Source: Ptychodera flava (taxonomy: Eukaryota > Hemichordata > Enteropneusta > Ptychoderidae). From it: 64,000 nucleotides of DNA. Where the stretch lies: contig NC_091928.1 in assembly GCF_041260155.1 (NCBI RefSeq), positions 37,579,888 through 37,643,887 of the forward strand, written 5' to 3'. Of the stretch, positions 13,319 through 24,597 are shown one piece after another; the first letter of the stretch is position 1; every line of letters begins with the position of its first letter. The notes below the pieces were generated by a model. That model did no database searches. It was not told where the DNA came from and was given only the letters and a program-made list of their open reading frames with translations. A program made the translations under genes and the position numbers.

Positions 13319-14167
13319 TTCAGGTGCAGTCAACGAACAATGCACTTTTAAAGGGGTCCTTACTATGATAAGATATATTGTACATGACAAGTAATGTGAA
13401 CTGACTAATTTTAAGTCAAGAGGGTAATTAATTAGCTGTTCATAATTTGCCCTCCCACTGACAATTTTTCGACTTTCCCTCCCTCACTCAAACTTCATTT
13501 TTCCCACTCCCCACTCATTTTTGCCTGTTTCCCCTCCCCATTGTGAATTTGTGAAGCTCCCCAGCCCTGTGGCGAAAATAAAATTGCCGATTTCCCCTGC
13601 CTTGGAAAAGATTCCCCTAAAAATTTTGTCATTCCATTTTCCCTACAGACATGAAGCTACCCTACCCTGTGATGAAAAGACCTGTCGATTTTGTCGATGT
13701 TTTCGCCATGGCTTATTCAAATATTAACGACCAGTTTGTTTATTTTCACACTAACAGCCAAAACACAATTTAGACACAAAACACACTAAAGCACATACAA
13801 GATGAGCTAGGTGATGTGTGAAGCTATTTTCTCTTTAGACCCTATTGCAATAAGGCTAAGTAGTCTGGGTATTAAACCTGTAAAAGGTATAAGTACTTGC
13901 CCTGTCTACCCATCCCCAGAAACACCATGGCTCAACTTCCCTTGTCCTCGTTTTAAAAGTAGCTTCCCCTCTCCTCATTTGTTCGCCAAGCCCTGTCCCC
14001 AGGACAATCAACCGATATCTGCCCTGCCCGACAAAAACACTAAAATTTGCTCCCCTGCCACCTAAAAATATGTCCCCTGCCCAAGCAAAATTAAAATTTC
14101 CCCTGCCCTCAAAAATTGCTCCCGGAATATAGCTTTTCGATGAATAGCTCCGTTGACTGCACCTGAA
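13319..14167. repeat. Pyrimidine-rich block between 17-bp inverted repeats
   Basis: TTCAGGTGCAGTCAACG at 13319-13335 reappears inverted at 14151-14167. Much of the DNA between (13440-14120) is strongly C+T-rich on this strand, with recurring TTCCCCTGCCC-like phrases. Open frames here reflect the composition bias. It could be a transposon with a low-complexity interior; no target duplication was identified. Confidence 0.5.
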
Positions 14168-15814
14168 GTTTACTGGCTAAGACTGAAAGAATAGGCGTTA
14201 CAAGTTCAATTGCTATTTGACCAATCATAAAACATCAACTGATCTTTTAACGCCAGGTTAAGGGGTTGATTCCGGAGTTTTAAGATCTCGTTGAATTACG
14301 TGGAATTACGGGGATTTCGGCATTTCGAGGAAACGAAGACCAAGGTTCCGGCCGGGGCTTATTACTAGCAATTGGCCACAGATGGTGTTGCCCCGATGGT
14401 AATGCCGTGGAGATGCGTTTGATGCTGATTTCTTCGACGACGATTATATTTTCAAGTTTTAGTTATATTTTCCGTTTTAGGCAGACTTGCCTTGACGAGA
14501 ACCGAGGTAGCGGCCCTGGCGAATAACTGGTGACCGGACCGGACGAGGTGTTGCTCGCGGATAATTTTAGGAGCCGCATGAATCTGTATGAGTCACATTT
14601 GTCTGCTGAACAGACGAGACAGCTGGACGCGTGCTGTGTACGGATGTACTGACATTGACGAAGATTACGGTTCACGGGCATGTGTAATACCATAGTGACA
14701 ATAAAAGAATTCGCAGTCTTAACAACGCAAGGCCAGTACATGTGAGTATCAAACGCTATCTTGGATTTACTCATTTCATAAAGGTTCAAAGTTCACTCTG
14801 GGGGAAAAGCCGGCGTGCTATGCCTATCAATGATTGATAGACGTCTGTCCATAGGCGAATGACACGGGGTCATGTTCTCGCCAAACTTTTATGCAATTTT
14901 TGCGATATGAACTGCTCTTCTTGCACTTAAATGAAGAACATAAGCTTATTGTTCTGTTATTTAAAAATAAGGGAGCCTTTGGTTTTTTACAGGAGTGTGT
15001 GGGTCGATGGAAATTTAGGGGATTAAGTTTTACAAAACCGTTTTTACGGGGTCGTCAAATTTTACAATCAATGCTTGGAGTCAATTTTTGCTAATAAAAG
15101 TTTACATGGAGTTATTAAAAAAATTGACTTTGAAATTTCGACGAATTTTTTGGAGGGGGTCGCTTTTACATTTCATTTTATCGCTTGAGTTCCACCGACC
15201 CCCTACCCTCCCCGTGAAAAACGGATGATCCCTTGCAAGTTCCAATACATCACAAATTCATGGTTTTGAACGCAGCATAGTAGCAAAAGCCGTCAGTCGT
15301 ATCACCCATGCAACAGCATTTGGCCACGGTCCTCACAGTGTTAATGTTCTGCAAGCGTATTTTGGCCACTAGATAAATTTGTATGGTACAATTCAACTTT
15401 TTAGTGATGACGAAGTCCGTTTTGCAGTGTTAAAGTCGAAAAAATCTAGTTCACTTCACATAACTGTCACGACATCGACATTCATTGTGATTTCCCATGG
15501 CCGCGACACTGACACTGACAGCTGATCGCCTTCAACATGGCTCCTTGACTGCGCTGAGAATTATGGCTATAGACGGTGGAGACAACGAAATTGTAAAACG
15601 CTCATTTAGGTCTATAATTAATTTCCGTTATTGATACATATATGAACACCAAAAGCACAAACTTTCTTTGAATCCGAGTAATACATTGGCCTCATTATGG
15701 TTTGATACTGCTGAAACTTTGATGAGCATGACATTTTGATTGTTAGCTTTTATACATCATTGTTTTCCCGATTTACATAACATACTCTGTGTATTTTACT
15801 TTCTCTTTCCCCAG
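14168..15814. other. Intergenic sequence upstream of the LRAT gene
   Basis: No gene is recognised. A possible 266-bp inverted-repeat element (AAGGGA start at 14969, TCCCTT end at 15234, imperfect arms) lies within. The stretch 15480-15810 probably holds the promoter and any untranslated first exon of the LRAT gene, because a good splice acceptor (polypyrimidine then CCCCAG) ends at 15814. No core promoter element could be identified with confidence. Confidence 0.4.
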
Positions 15815-15858
15815 ATGTTAAGTACTTGAATGCCTGAATAATAGTTTGAAACCACGGA

Positions 15859-15968
15859 ATGTCTGGATTTGATACACTCACGGATATAAAGAAGAGCGAA
15901 GATGGGGAAGGTAATTTTTTCATGAATCACAAGCAACCGAGACAAGAATTATAATAACCTTCGCAAGG

Positions 15969-16037
<69 letters not shown>

Positions 16038-16293
16038 GATCGAAACTAATTTAGGATAATTGGATCTTCATATTTTTCAAATTTCTCAAAAGTGTTAGGT
16101 GCCTAGGTGCCCTATAGCTGTATGTTCCAATATTATAAATAACTCATAAAAACAAGCATTTAACTTAAAAAGAAGAGTAGATGAGCTTATATTTGCAGAT
16201 TAAACCTACATTACTTCACCATCCTATTATCCCGTATCAGTTCTAATCGTGTTATATATATATATTAATCGTGTTTTATGTATATTAATCGTG

Positions 16294-16332
<39 letters not shown>

Positions 16333-16338
16333 CATACA

Positions 16339-16426
<88 letters not shown>

Positions 16427-19400
16427 ACAAGTGGAAAACAGGACTAAGGATTTATTAAGAGTTGCGATCATTAGACGAATGTCTCAACTTATCTTTTTCC
16501 GTTGCTTTGGTTCTGCGTGTCCTTAATTGTGTTCATTATGCATGTTTCCACATTGTGCGCTGGATGGTTCCATTCCTGCAGTAGATAGGGGCATGAAAGT
16601 TGAAAAGGGGATCTTTTTCCGTTGTTTATCTCAACCCTATTACTCAGGGTTGGCTCAACCAATTTATCTTATCTCTTCTTTCTAGCCTTGCCTTTTATTT
16701 CATTTTCCTTTTTGCATTTTATCTCCTCGTCTTAGCCGCCGGCCTTGAGCGCGTTGTTGTCTACAGATGCTCTACTTTGTTGAATATCTTTTCATCGCCA
16801 GAGAGCACCGAATATGCGCTTGCTGATCGCAGACGGTAGATTTTTGGTGATCACAGGAGGATGGTTGAAGTGTTTGTGAATATTTACTCGTAGGTAGATG
16901 GGCTTTCTATACGGAGAGTTCTTTCCATCTTGAAAGGTTCATTGGTAGATCCAAGTAGTCTATTTTTAAGTTTGTTTCCACAGGTATTTTCAGTTCTCTA
17001 TCGCGGAAGAGTGATCTAATGTCTTTCTTTATTTTCTCTGACTTGTTAAATGTTACCTGAGATGTTTTTGAAGACAGCTGGGCTGTCATCTCTGTATACA
17101 CCTATTTGGTTTTTTTTCGTATTTTAGTGCCAGGATGTTAAGGATGCAGAGATCTACCAGTTCACATAGTTTCGCTCCATCATAACGCCCTATTGTGATG
17201 TCGAACATATCTTTATTTTCTCATTTCGCCAATGGCTGATCTTTATCAAATAGAGCTATTCTGGCATTCGTTATGACGTTGATATTCTCATCAGAAATTA
17301 CGGTGTACTGTTTCGCAAAACAAAGGGATTTACGTAGAATTCCTTTTGTGAATGATGGGTAGAAATTGACGATATCAAATTCTATGAATTTGTAACTACT
17401 TTTGTCTGGTATGGCCTTGAACCGGTTTATCACTGATGCTGACGCCAATGGATGATCTATTTCGGCATTTATTCTGTCAAGCCACTCCTTACTCGCACGT
17501 CCCATTTCGCTCTTCGTTGTGTTGATAGTCGACGTCTGCAGTTTGGGCTGAGGTATGTTGTGGAAGTTGTCCTTGTGATCTTTCAACGTGACGAATGTTT
17601 GTTGTTTGGCCAGTGTATTCATTCTGACGTCGATGCCAAGACGTTCTGCAATGTTCTTCGCTTCAGTATTTATGTCAGTATACAATCTCTTTGGCAATTT
17701 TGTAAGTCTTTGTCATGTTGTTCGTAACAGCAGTTTCTCGTAATAGGTATGGACTGACCTTGTAGAAATTTCTGGTCTTGTCGGCAGGCACAAATATTTA
17801 ATCTGATTGTTTAACAGTTTTGATATCTGCTTTTAGCTTGTTTTGGAAGGCGGCACCCGTGTTCCTGAATTTGATGTTTGCTATCATCCAAGCATATGAT
17901 CCTCAAAAGGTTTCATCATGTCAATCTATGGTGGGCATTTTCTTGTTTTGAATCCGAATTTCTCCTTGTGATTCTGCTAATCAATATTGTCTCTACCCTT
18001 CCGGTAAAACATTCTGTTACATGACTTTAGCTTACTGCTGCTTCCTGATTAATGTAACCTACTAAATGGCTACAATGTTACCCTTAGACAATCGTCCTCA
18101 AAAGACTCTTTCAACATTATTCATGCCAAATTAAAAAAATATTCGGTTCCCACCATTTCAGATTATTGCCTTTCAAAGTCCTTTGACGGTTTCCTGTTCT
18201 CAAGTTGGTCCCAATGAATATTTACTTGATCTAGTTCCTGATTGCTGTTTAATAGAAGTTTGCATTTTGAAAAGTATATACTGCAAATTAAAAAATAAAC
18301 ACAGAGTAACACGATATGAACTAATTTGGTTGAATTGGATATATTAATTTTTCAAATTTACCAAAAGTTTTGGGTGTCATACAGCTTAAAGTTGCAATAT
18401 TACAAATTACCCACAAGAACAAGTGTATATCGGAAACAGAAAAGCAGATGAGCTTAAATTTGCAATGAAAAGCAACATTACTACAATATACAATATCCTA
18501 AATTAGTTCCAATCGTGTTCTCTGCATATGGGTTAGTGGTGTGAAACCCGTGAAACATTTGTTTTCATGTTCGTGGTCATTGTGTTCAGAGACTGTCAAT
18601 GCAAAAACTCACGGTGGTTCTGTGACGGCCTATTCAGAAATGAACTGAAAGGGGCTTATGATAAAGTCTGTTTTTTTCTGTACCTTCATCACCCAGAAAT
18701 GGCACACAACGACAACAAACTTGGAGAGCCCTTGAAATCCATGAAGGGAATAGTACGTGGTGATCATTTGGTTGTCAAGAGGACAATTCACCTACACCAT
18801 GTTCTTGCGTTAGAAGACATAACTGACGCAAACAAGACGAGTATTGAGGTAATTGAATACAAACATCACTTACTGGTACTTCATAAAGTTGCAAAGTCTG
18901 ATATTTCTGTAAACTTAGAAAAGGATTTATGGTACAAAGTTGACAGTAATTCATGTATGTCTTTTGCTGAAATCGAAAGAGGTCTCAAGAAAGCAGAGAC
19001 ACAGATTGGTTTTAAATCTTATTCTCAGACATGTGAAAACACCTGCGAAAATTTTGTGTATTGGTGTCTTTCAGAAACAATTTACAGAGAGCCTGTTTCC
19101 GATATATGTGGTATAAAACGAGGTGATCATATCATTCAAAGTGGGGCTCTGGATTAGCATATGATAGCTTAGGAAGATGGTTCACAAGACACACCATTGG
19201 AAGTCATTCAATACACTTTTGGGAAAGTGAACAAAAGTGAAATAGCGTTAAATCCCAATAAGCAGTCGCTTTTGAGAGTATTGTATCCGGAAAACTGCAT
19301 GATAGATGGAATTTTCAATGATGCAAACATAGTTCTTAGAAAAGCGGAAAGCCAAATCGGTTTTACAAAGTATTCTTCAGAGAGAAATAATGACGAGCAT

Positions 19401-21416
19401 TTCGTCAACTGGTGTAAGACAGAAACTGGGCACAGAGAACGCGTCAATAAGATGTCAGATATTAAACTTGGGGACCATATCATTTATGTAGGGGCTTTGT
19501 CCATCGACTATCACTATCTCGCTCTTAAAAATGGCAAAGATAGTTGTGACACAGTACGTGTAATACAATATAAAGTTAATAAAGTCGTTGAAGAGGATGT
19601 CAAACTAAGTACAAATGGAGGTCGATTATACCGCTTTGTAGACGATGACGATGATCTCATTGAGCATGATGTCGAGGAAATTATTTCTCAAGCAAAACGA
19701 CAACTTGGCGAAAAACAGTATTGTGACGAAGCTAACGACAATGAGCATTTTGTGTATTGGTGTAAAACACGAGCAGAACACAGAGAACGTGTTTCCAACC
19801 TCGAGCAACTTCGAGATGGCGATCATCTTATTATAAAAAAGTATAGAGGTTTGAAAGAGCATCACTCGTTGGTTGTTGAGAATGAGTTTAGAGAAAAGGA
19901 GATTATTTATTACGACTCGAACATGGTTTCGAAGGATAGGCTGTCTGTTGACCCCTCAAAAGAATATGTATATCGCTCGTACAGAAACCCCTATGATACA
20001 GCCCACCTACTAAGAAAGGATAAATTTGGCCAGAAGGCAAGGGGAGAAGTTGGCAAGAGTTTCTACTGCATCGGGAATAATGAAAACAGACATTTTGTGA
20101 AATGGTGCATGGTAAACACAGAAATTATTGAGGAAGTTAATAAAATTGAGGAAATAATTACAGATGACTGGTTCATTCTTTTTGACAGAAGTAAAGAGGA
20201 GCACCAACTTTATCTGGCGACTGGAAATGGCCATACAAATAAAATTGATGCCATAAATATGTCCTACTATCTACAGAGCCCAAGCACTAACAAAACAATA
20301 TCTGTTCATGTGAATCCTACGGATCAAATATTTCGAATCCTGTACTGCTTTGAAGAAGATCCAATATCGGATATGAGGTATAATTTTGAAAGCAACATGA
20401 AAAATGGGCAATCTGTTTACGGCTCTCTGTTTGTCGAAATGATGCACTTAATGAGACCTGACCCCACAAGAGTTAAACCTGTTACGAGGGCTGCAGATAT
20501 AAGAAAAGGTGACCACTTAATGCAATGTCGCTTTGGAGGTCTTTACTACCACCACTTATTGGCTGTTGAAAATGGTTCGTGTTCCAATAAGATAAAAGTA
20601 ATTCACTTCAGTAAGTCTAGAGCAGAAGAGTTAAGGAGTAAAATAAAAGAAGAGGAAGTTGAAATAGACAGTAAAACTGGACACTGTTTCATTATTCTGT
20701 ACGACGTTTGCGATGATACTGACACAGTGGTTAAAAGGGCGAGACAAAGAATTGGTGAAAAGGGTTATTCTCTGGAAAACAACAACTGTGAACACTTCGT
20801 TACCAAATGTAAGATCGGTTCCAAACAATGTGATCAACTAAATTACGGGGGCAGAAGAGTGCTAGCAGCTTTAGCAGAACAGAGTATCGACGTTTCCAAA
20901 CAGCAATTTATAGATGCGCCTTTGAAAACTTCAGCTGCTATTGTGGCAGAAGCAGCATTACTCCGTATTGTTATGAGAGCAGCGGCCAGAGGTCTCAGTC
21001 CCACAGCCACGGGGATTCGGACTGTTGTTGCCTCAAGCAGTATTGCAGCAGGCGTAGCCGTCCTTTCTGAAAGTGCTTTTTTAACACATGACGCCATAAA
21101 AGTGGAGAGAAAGCTAAATCAAGTCCGTAACACGAAGAAGGAGAAACATGACATTTTCACTTGGCAGTGGCAAATTGGAGGGGCATTTGTAGGTGGAGTT
21201 GGAGGGACTATTGGAGGAGGAGTGGTAGGTCAGATTTTAATACCAGTACCAGTCTTGGGATTTGCCGTCGGTAGTGTAGTTGGGGGATTAGTGGGGAAGC
21301 TTACCGCAATGGGTGCAGGTACGGGCATAGGCCATGCAGCATACAAATCAAAAGGGATCGATGTATATATGGATTTTCTTTGCTCCGTGAGGAGAAATAA
21401 AATTCTCAATCAGTGA
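15859..21416 (+). CDS. Six-module LRAT-domain protein, two in-frame stops
   Basis: Coding exons are 15859-15910 and 18697-21416. The first ends in phase 1 at a GTAATT donor; the second starts with AA after CTGTACCTTCATCACCCAG, so the join gives ...DGE-E-MAHND in frame. LRAT-fold modules (NlpC/P60-like thiol enzymes; acyltransferase or phospholipase activity in known members) start with GDH-type boxes at about 18758, 19120, 19469, 19817, 20160 and 20505. Only module 6 has the complete signature: GDHL, YYHH, NNNCEHF with the catalytic Cys, and [10 protein letters not shown]. Module 1 keeps a Cys (TCENF); modules 2-4 have Asp or Asn there, and module 5 is degenerate. A Gly-rich hydrophobic C-terminus (about 21170-21340) suggests membrane insertion. 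TAG codons at 19155 and 19170 lie in frame inside module 2, where sister modules have Tyr and Leu, yet 739 codons stay open afterwards. It may be a null allele, an assembly error, or two separate units. An AATAAA lies at 21536. Confidence 0.8.
15968..16034. repeat. (AT)n microsatellite
   Basis: Pure alternating AT in the first intron of the LRAT gene, directly abutting a MITE copy that starts at about 16035. Confidence 0.9.
16035..16253. mobile_element. ~200-bp MITE (AACACGATTGGAACTAA family), copy 1
   Basis: It matches the better copy at 23640-23838 along its length, with ends GATCGAAACTAATTTAGGA and the inverted TCAGTTCTAATCGTGTT. Both ends adjoin (AT)n DNA. It is diverged relative to the 23.6 kb copy. 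Confidence 0.75.
16254..16422. repeat. Compound (AT)n-(TACA)n-(AT)n microsatellite
   Basis: It begins with two extra copies of the MITE end AATCGTGTT separated by TA-rich spacers (16267-16294), then (AT)n, about eleven TACA repeats (16328-16367) and (AT)n again. Open frames through this are repeat products. Confidence 0.92.
16600..17990 (-). mobile_element. Decayed Penelope-like retroelement fragment (reverse transcriptase)
   Basis: On the minus strand, 17221-17697 encodes part of a reverse transcriptase with TLKDHKDNF, an ILDKIN-like helix region (WLDRINAEI) and the [13 protein letters not shown] catalytic-motif block. Flanking minus-strand segments (about 16620-17100 and 17700-17990) resemble the parts that normally precede and follow it in a widespread invertebrate retroelement family that I associate with Penelope-like elements bearing a GIY-YIG nuclease; the nuclease end is not seen. 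The copy is clearly broken in several places and is a fossil. It lies antisense within the first intron of the LRAT gene. The family name comes from memory and is not certain. Confidence 0.7.
18308..18519. mobile_element. ~200-bp MITE (AACACGATTGGAACTAA family), copy 2
   Basis: It starts AACACGATATGAACTAATTT and ends with the inverted AAATTAGTTCCAATCGTGTT. The interior matches the copies at 16035, 23640 and 38231. It lies about 180 bp before the large LRAT exon. Confidence 0.8.
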
Positions 21417-22290
21417 AAATTTAGTGGTCTTCAGCTAAGTTTCCATCGCCGTTTAAGTAGTAACTCTGTTGTCATCATTATTGCTCGTTTTTTCCTTCCA
21501 ACATGCCTTAGCGCATCCCATTTTGACAGACCTCAAATAAACAAGTCATTTTCAATGACATAGTACCCACCAAATATAAATTTTGTCACTGTACTGCAGT
21601 GAAAGTGCGGAAATGTGTTTGCAAATGCACTTTCAAGTCACAAGACCAGTAGTAAGTAAAAGTCGTCTCAAGTGTGTGTACACACTTTGGCAGGATACAA
21701 GCATTAAAATATGCTGAAACAGTAAATGATATTGGGACATGGGAAGAAAAGTGGGGGAGGGTGCTTCACAGATAATTTTGTAGGATTACTTGGACAGGAA
21801 GGGTTAGTGGTGAGACTACAGTGGAATTGAAGTTGTATAAATGGGGGATCGAAAATAACCTTGGAATTTTCTTAGCAAATTTTAATGCAGATCAATAGCA
21901 ATTATGCCAATGTTACACTAATAACATGTTTTATGTTGGTATGGGTCATTTAAGATCTTCAGAAGCAACAATCCCAAAAATATTCATAATAAAATACAAA
22001 ATGTAAAAGTATCGCAACAAAGTAACACATTTGCATAGGAATGTGAAAAGTAACTATGGGACATTTATCAACCTAATGTAACCTACAAATAATCAGTTTT
22101 GGCAATGTTGCTCATTTTACCTTTTTTAACCTGGTTGTCATATTTTGATCGATGGAAACATATTCAATCATACAACTTCACATCTAAGCCCTAAACCCCT
22201 GATTTCCATTTGCATTGCCACTGATTCAGATTCGTGTATGGGCTGGGATTCAGAAAATTGCACTGTCACATTGGTATCAGATTCAGATTT
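21417..22290. other. LRAT 3' flank, no other gene recognised
   Basis: The probable 3' UTR runs to a polyadenylation signal AATAAA at 21536-21541. Beyond it is AT-rich DNA with no recognisable gene. A short open frame at 22145-22408 has no family resemblance. Confidence 0.5.
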
Positions 22291-22299
22291 GTTTTTCAA

Positions 22300-22820
22300 T
22301 CAAGAGGTTTTCGCATCGAATAACAAGGAACTGGTAAATCATATCACAACAAAAATTGACATGCCTATGCATATCAGTGTGTATTACCTTTGTGACAGTA
22401 CAGATTGAAAGAAATTAGTGCAGGAATATTTGAATTAAAGCTCTTGACATGCAAAAAAAATAGATCTGAATGGCCGCCAGACAGCCATAGTTGATTGTAT
22501 CAAAAGAAAACATTTTATGTACACGTTTGAGTTATAGTGTATTGTCTTTGTGCTAAGTTTGAATGCAATCGGGTAATACTAAAGCTGTATAATGCCCACA
22601 GACATGAAACAAAATGGCCGGATGGCGGCCATATTGAATCATCCCAAACCAATTTGACATGCATGTGTCCGCCATAGTGTATTACCCTTGTACCAAGTTT
22701 GAAAGAAATCAGTCCAGGCATGTCTAAGATATCACTATGGACGCATGGCCGCACAAACGCACGGCACTTAATCTACAAGTCCCCGCCCGAACCAGCGAAG
22801 TCGGGCGGGGACTAAAAAAG
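22300..22820. repeat. Dispersed repeat ending in a GC hairpin
   Basis: It contains repeated ~110-bp phrases (ATGGCCGCC / GTGTATTACCCTTGT / AAGTTTGAAAGAAATC) and ends with a perfect hairpin, arms CCCCGCCCGA and TCGGGCGGGG, followed by ACTAAAAA (about 22781-22818). Part of the tail (CAAGTTTGAAAGAAAT..., GTCTAAGATATC, GGGGACTAAAAA) is shared with 8240-8350 and 8540-8685. Confidence 0.65.
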
Positions 22821-23639
22821 TAATTAAGAAAATGGCGTAATGTGACACATCCCTATCTCTGATAATGTTGAACAATACCACGACTTATTTGTTTGGAATT
22901 CTTCAAACATAATCCTTTGTGTCATGTAGCGTTCATAAATAGTACGAAAATCTGACAGGGCATCACACAAAGTCTTCATAGGGAAAATTTTATTAAAATT
23001 TAGCAAGCTAACAAAAATAGGAGTTCAGTTGTACGACATTTGTTTACAGAATAGAAGTTACTATTCACTTCATAAGTCACCTCCAAATACCACCATCTTC
23101 GAGCTCTCCTCTTTCCTGTTGCTTGAAAGCTAATATTTATTCGAAATCAATTTCTAGCTTGCACAATTTTGCATATGATTGCATATAATGCTATGAACTG
23201 GGAGACTGTTACACAACTTGATTTAGAAGACCAATATCACACTTAGATTTTCGCAGATGTTTCAGAAATACCGGTGAATAGTGAAACGTGATGATGTTTC
23301 TTACTATTTTTTGTCAATATTCTCAGTCATTGAGCACAGCAAGAGCCATATACACAAATGCCATAGAGCGTGCTTGGAATGAAGAGAGTGACTATTTTAG
23401 TTGTTGTACGTATTGTAATGACAGGAGTGCTTTGACTTTTGCTTTTGCCATTGCTTTCTCGTGAATAAGTATTGGTTCATCATTAAGTTGGAGATTTGAA
23501 AAGACAACAAGCTTGAATACTGTTCACTGAATGTAATCACAAAACAAGGCACTAAAACTAAATTCAAGGGCCAAAATAATCTTTTCAAATTGCTTCAGTA
23601 ATTCTTGTTTCATGTGGAAATGTATTTACATTGTTATGT
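22821..23639. other. Intergenic sequence, nothing recognised
   Basis: AT-rich DNA between two repeats. No protein family, RNA gene or inverted-repeat element was identified. Confidence 0.45.
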
Positions 23640-23839
23640 AAACACGATTGGAACTAATTTGGGAGAACTGGATCTTTATATTTTTCAAATTTCTCAAAAG
23701 TGTTAGGTGCCTGAATATTGCAAATTACTTATAAAAACAAGGGCATTGTTGACAAAGAAAAGCAGATTAACTTACAATTGCAGTTTATACCAACCTTTGT
23801 TCACTATCCAATTATCCCAAATTAGTTCCAATCGTGTTT
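23640..23839. mobile_element. ~200-bp MITE (AACACGATTGGAACTAA family), copy 3, best preserved
   Basis: The ends AACACGATTGGAACTAATTT and AAATTAGTTCCAATCGTGTT are perfect inverted repeats extending to about 25 bp (through GGGA / TCCC). It has no coding capacity. It is the reference copy for the family in this window. Confidence 0.9.
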
Positions 23840-24232
23840 GTAGCTTTCTAACTGATAATTTAGAACTTTGAGTGAAGAAGAATACAAATTACACCCACAT
23901 GAAACAAATAACCAAAATACTGTGTAATGAATGTCAGAACGACTTTCATTTCACTGAAATGTATAATTAACATGTATGATTCTCTCTGAACCAGCACTGA
24001 AGTTTTCAGTCACTGCAATTTATGATTCTATGCAGAGTGGAATCTTCAAAATTTTTGAAATTACATGCAATTACTGGCTAGATTGTACATTGAAAATGTA
24101 TTATTTTTTATGTCATCAAAATAGTGCTTTTGCTATGTTAATAGATAATGCAAGTTATTATTGAGAACAGTGGACCTTGTAATATACATCCCATACATTA
24201 CACTATGCTAATGTATAAATTGTACTATGCTG

Positions 24233-24597
24233 TTAAGGTAGAACGCACCTCGGGGACAGACATTCGAACTCTCAAACTTTTACAATTCTCTTCTGATATA
24301 CCACATGTGGGGGTTCACTTTAAAGCTCTTGTTAAAAGAAAACTTTTCACCGGCTTAGTTTTTTGAAATTCGAAAATTTTCATTTTTCTCCATAGAGTTA
24401 ACACAGGGATGGCGGCCATTTTGAATTTCTAACATCGGTAAATCTTGGGTGATTTGTTTCTCTATTACCAAAATTTGCATGGTGACCCCCTATTTTTATT
24501 CTTGATTTTGAAAGAGAATGATTGAAAGATTCTTTGAGGAACGTTAGAGCAAAAGTTTAAGTCTTTCACTTCGAGGTGCATACCGGTACTACCTTAA
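24233..24597. mobile_element. 365-bp TTAA-ended MITE
   Basis: It begins TTAAGGTAGAACGCACCTCG and ends with the inverted CGAGGTGCATACCGGTACTACCTTAA; the arms differ mainly by a small insertion. Truncated, reversed relatives lie at about 26812-26996 (archaemetzincin intron) and 57120-57390 (TTC17 intron), sharing the AATGAGCCCC and AGTGGTAGATCA phrases. TTAA ends point to a piggyBac- or Kolobok-type target preference. Confidence 0.75.

Noticed and set aside
14463-14789. 108-codon minus-strand open frame in a GC-richer patch
   Set aside because: No family resemblance, no flanking splice signals that extend it, and it is not linked to the LRAT gene.
16249-16471. Tyr/Ile-rich open frames in microsatellite DNA
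   Set aside because: They are translations of (AT)n and (TACA)n repeats.
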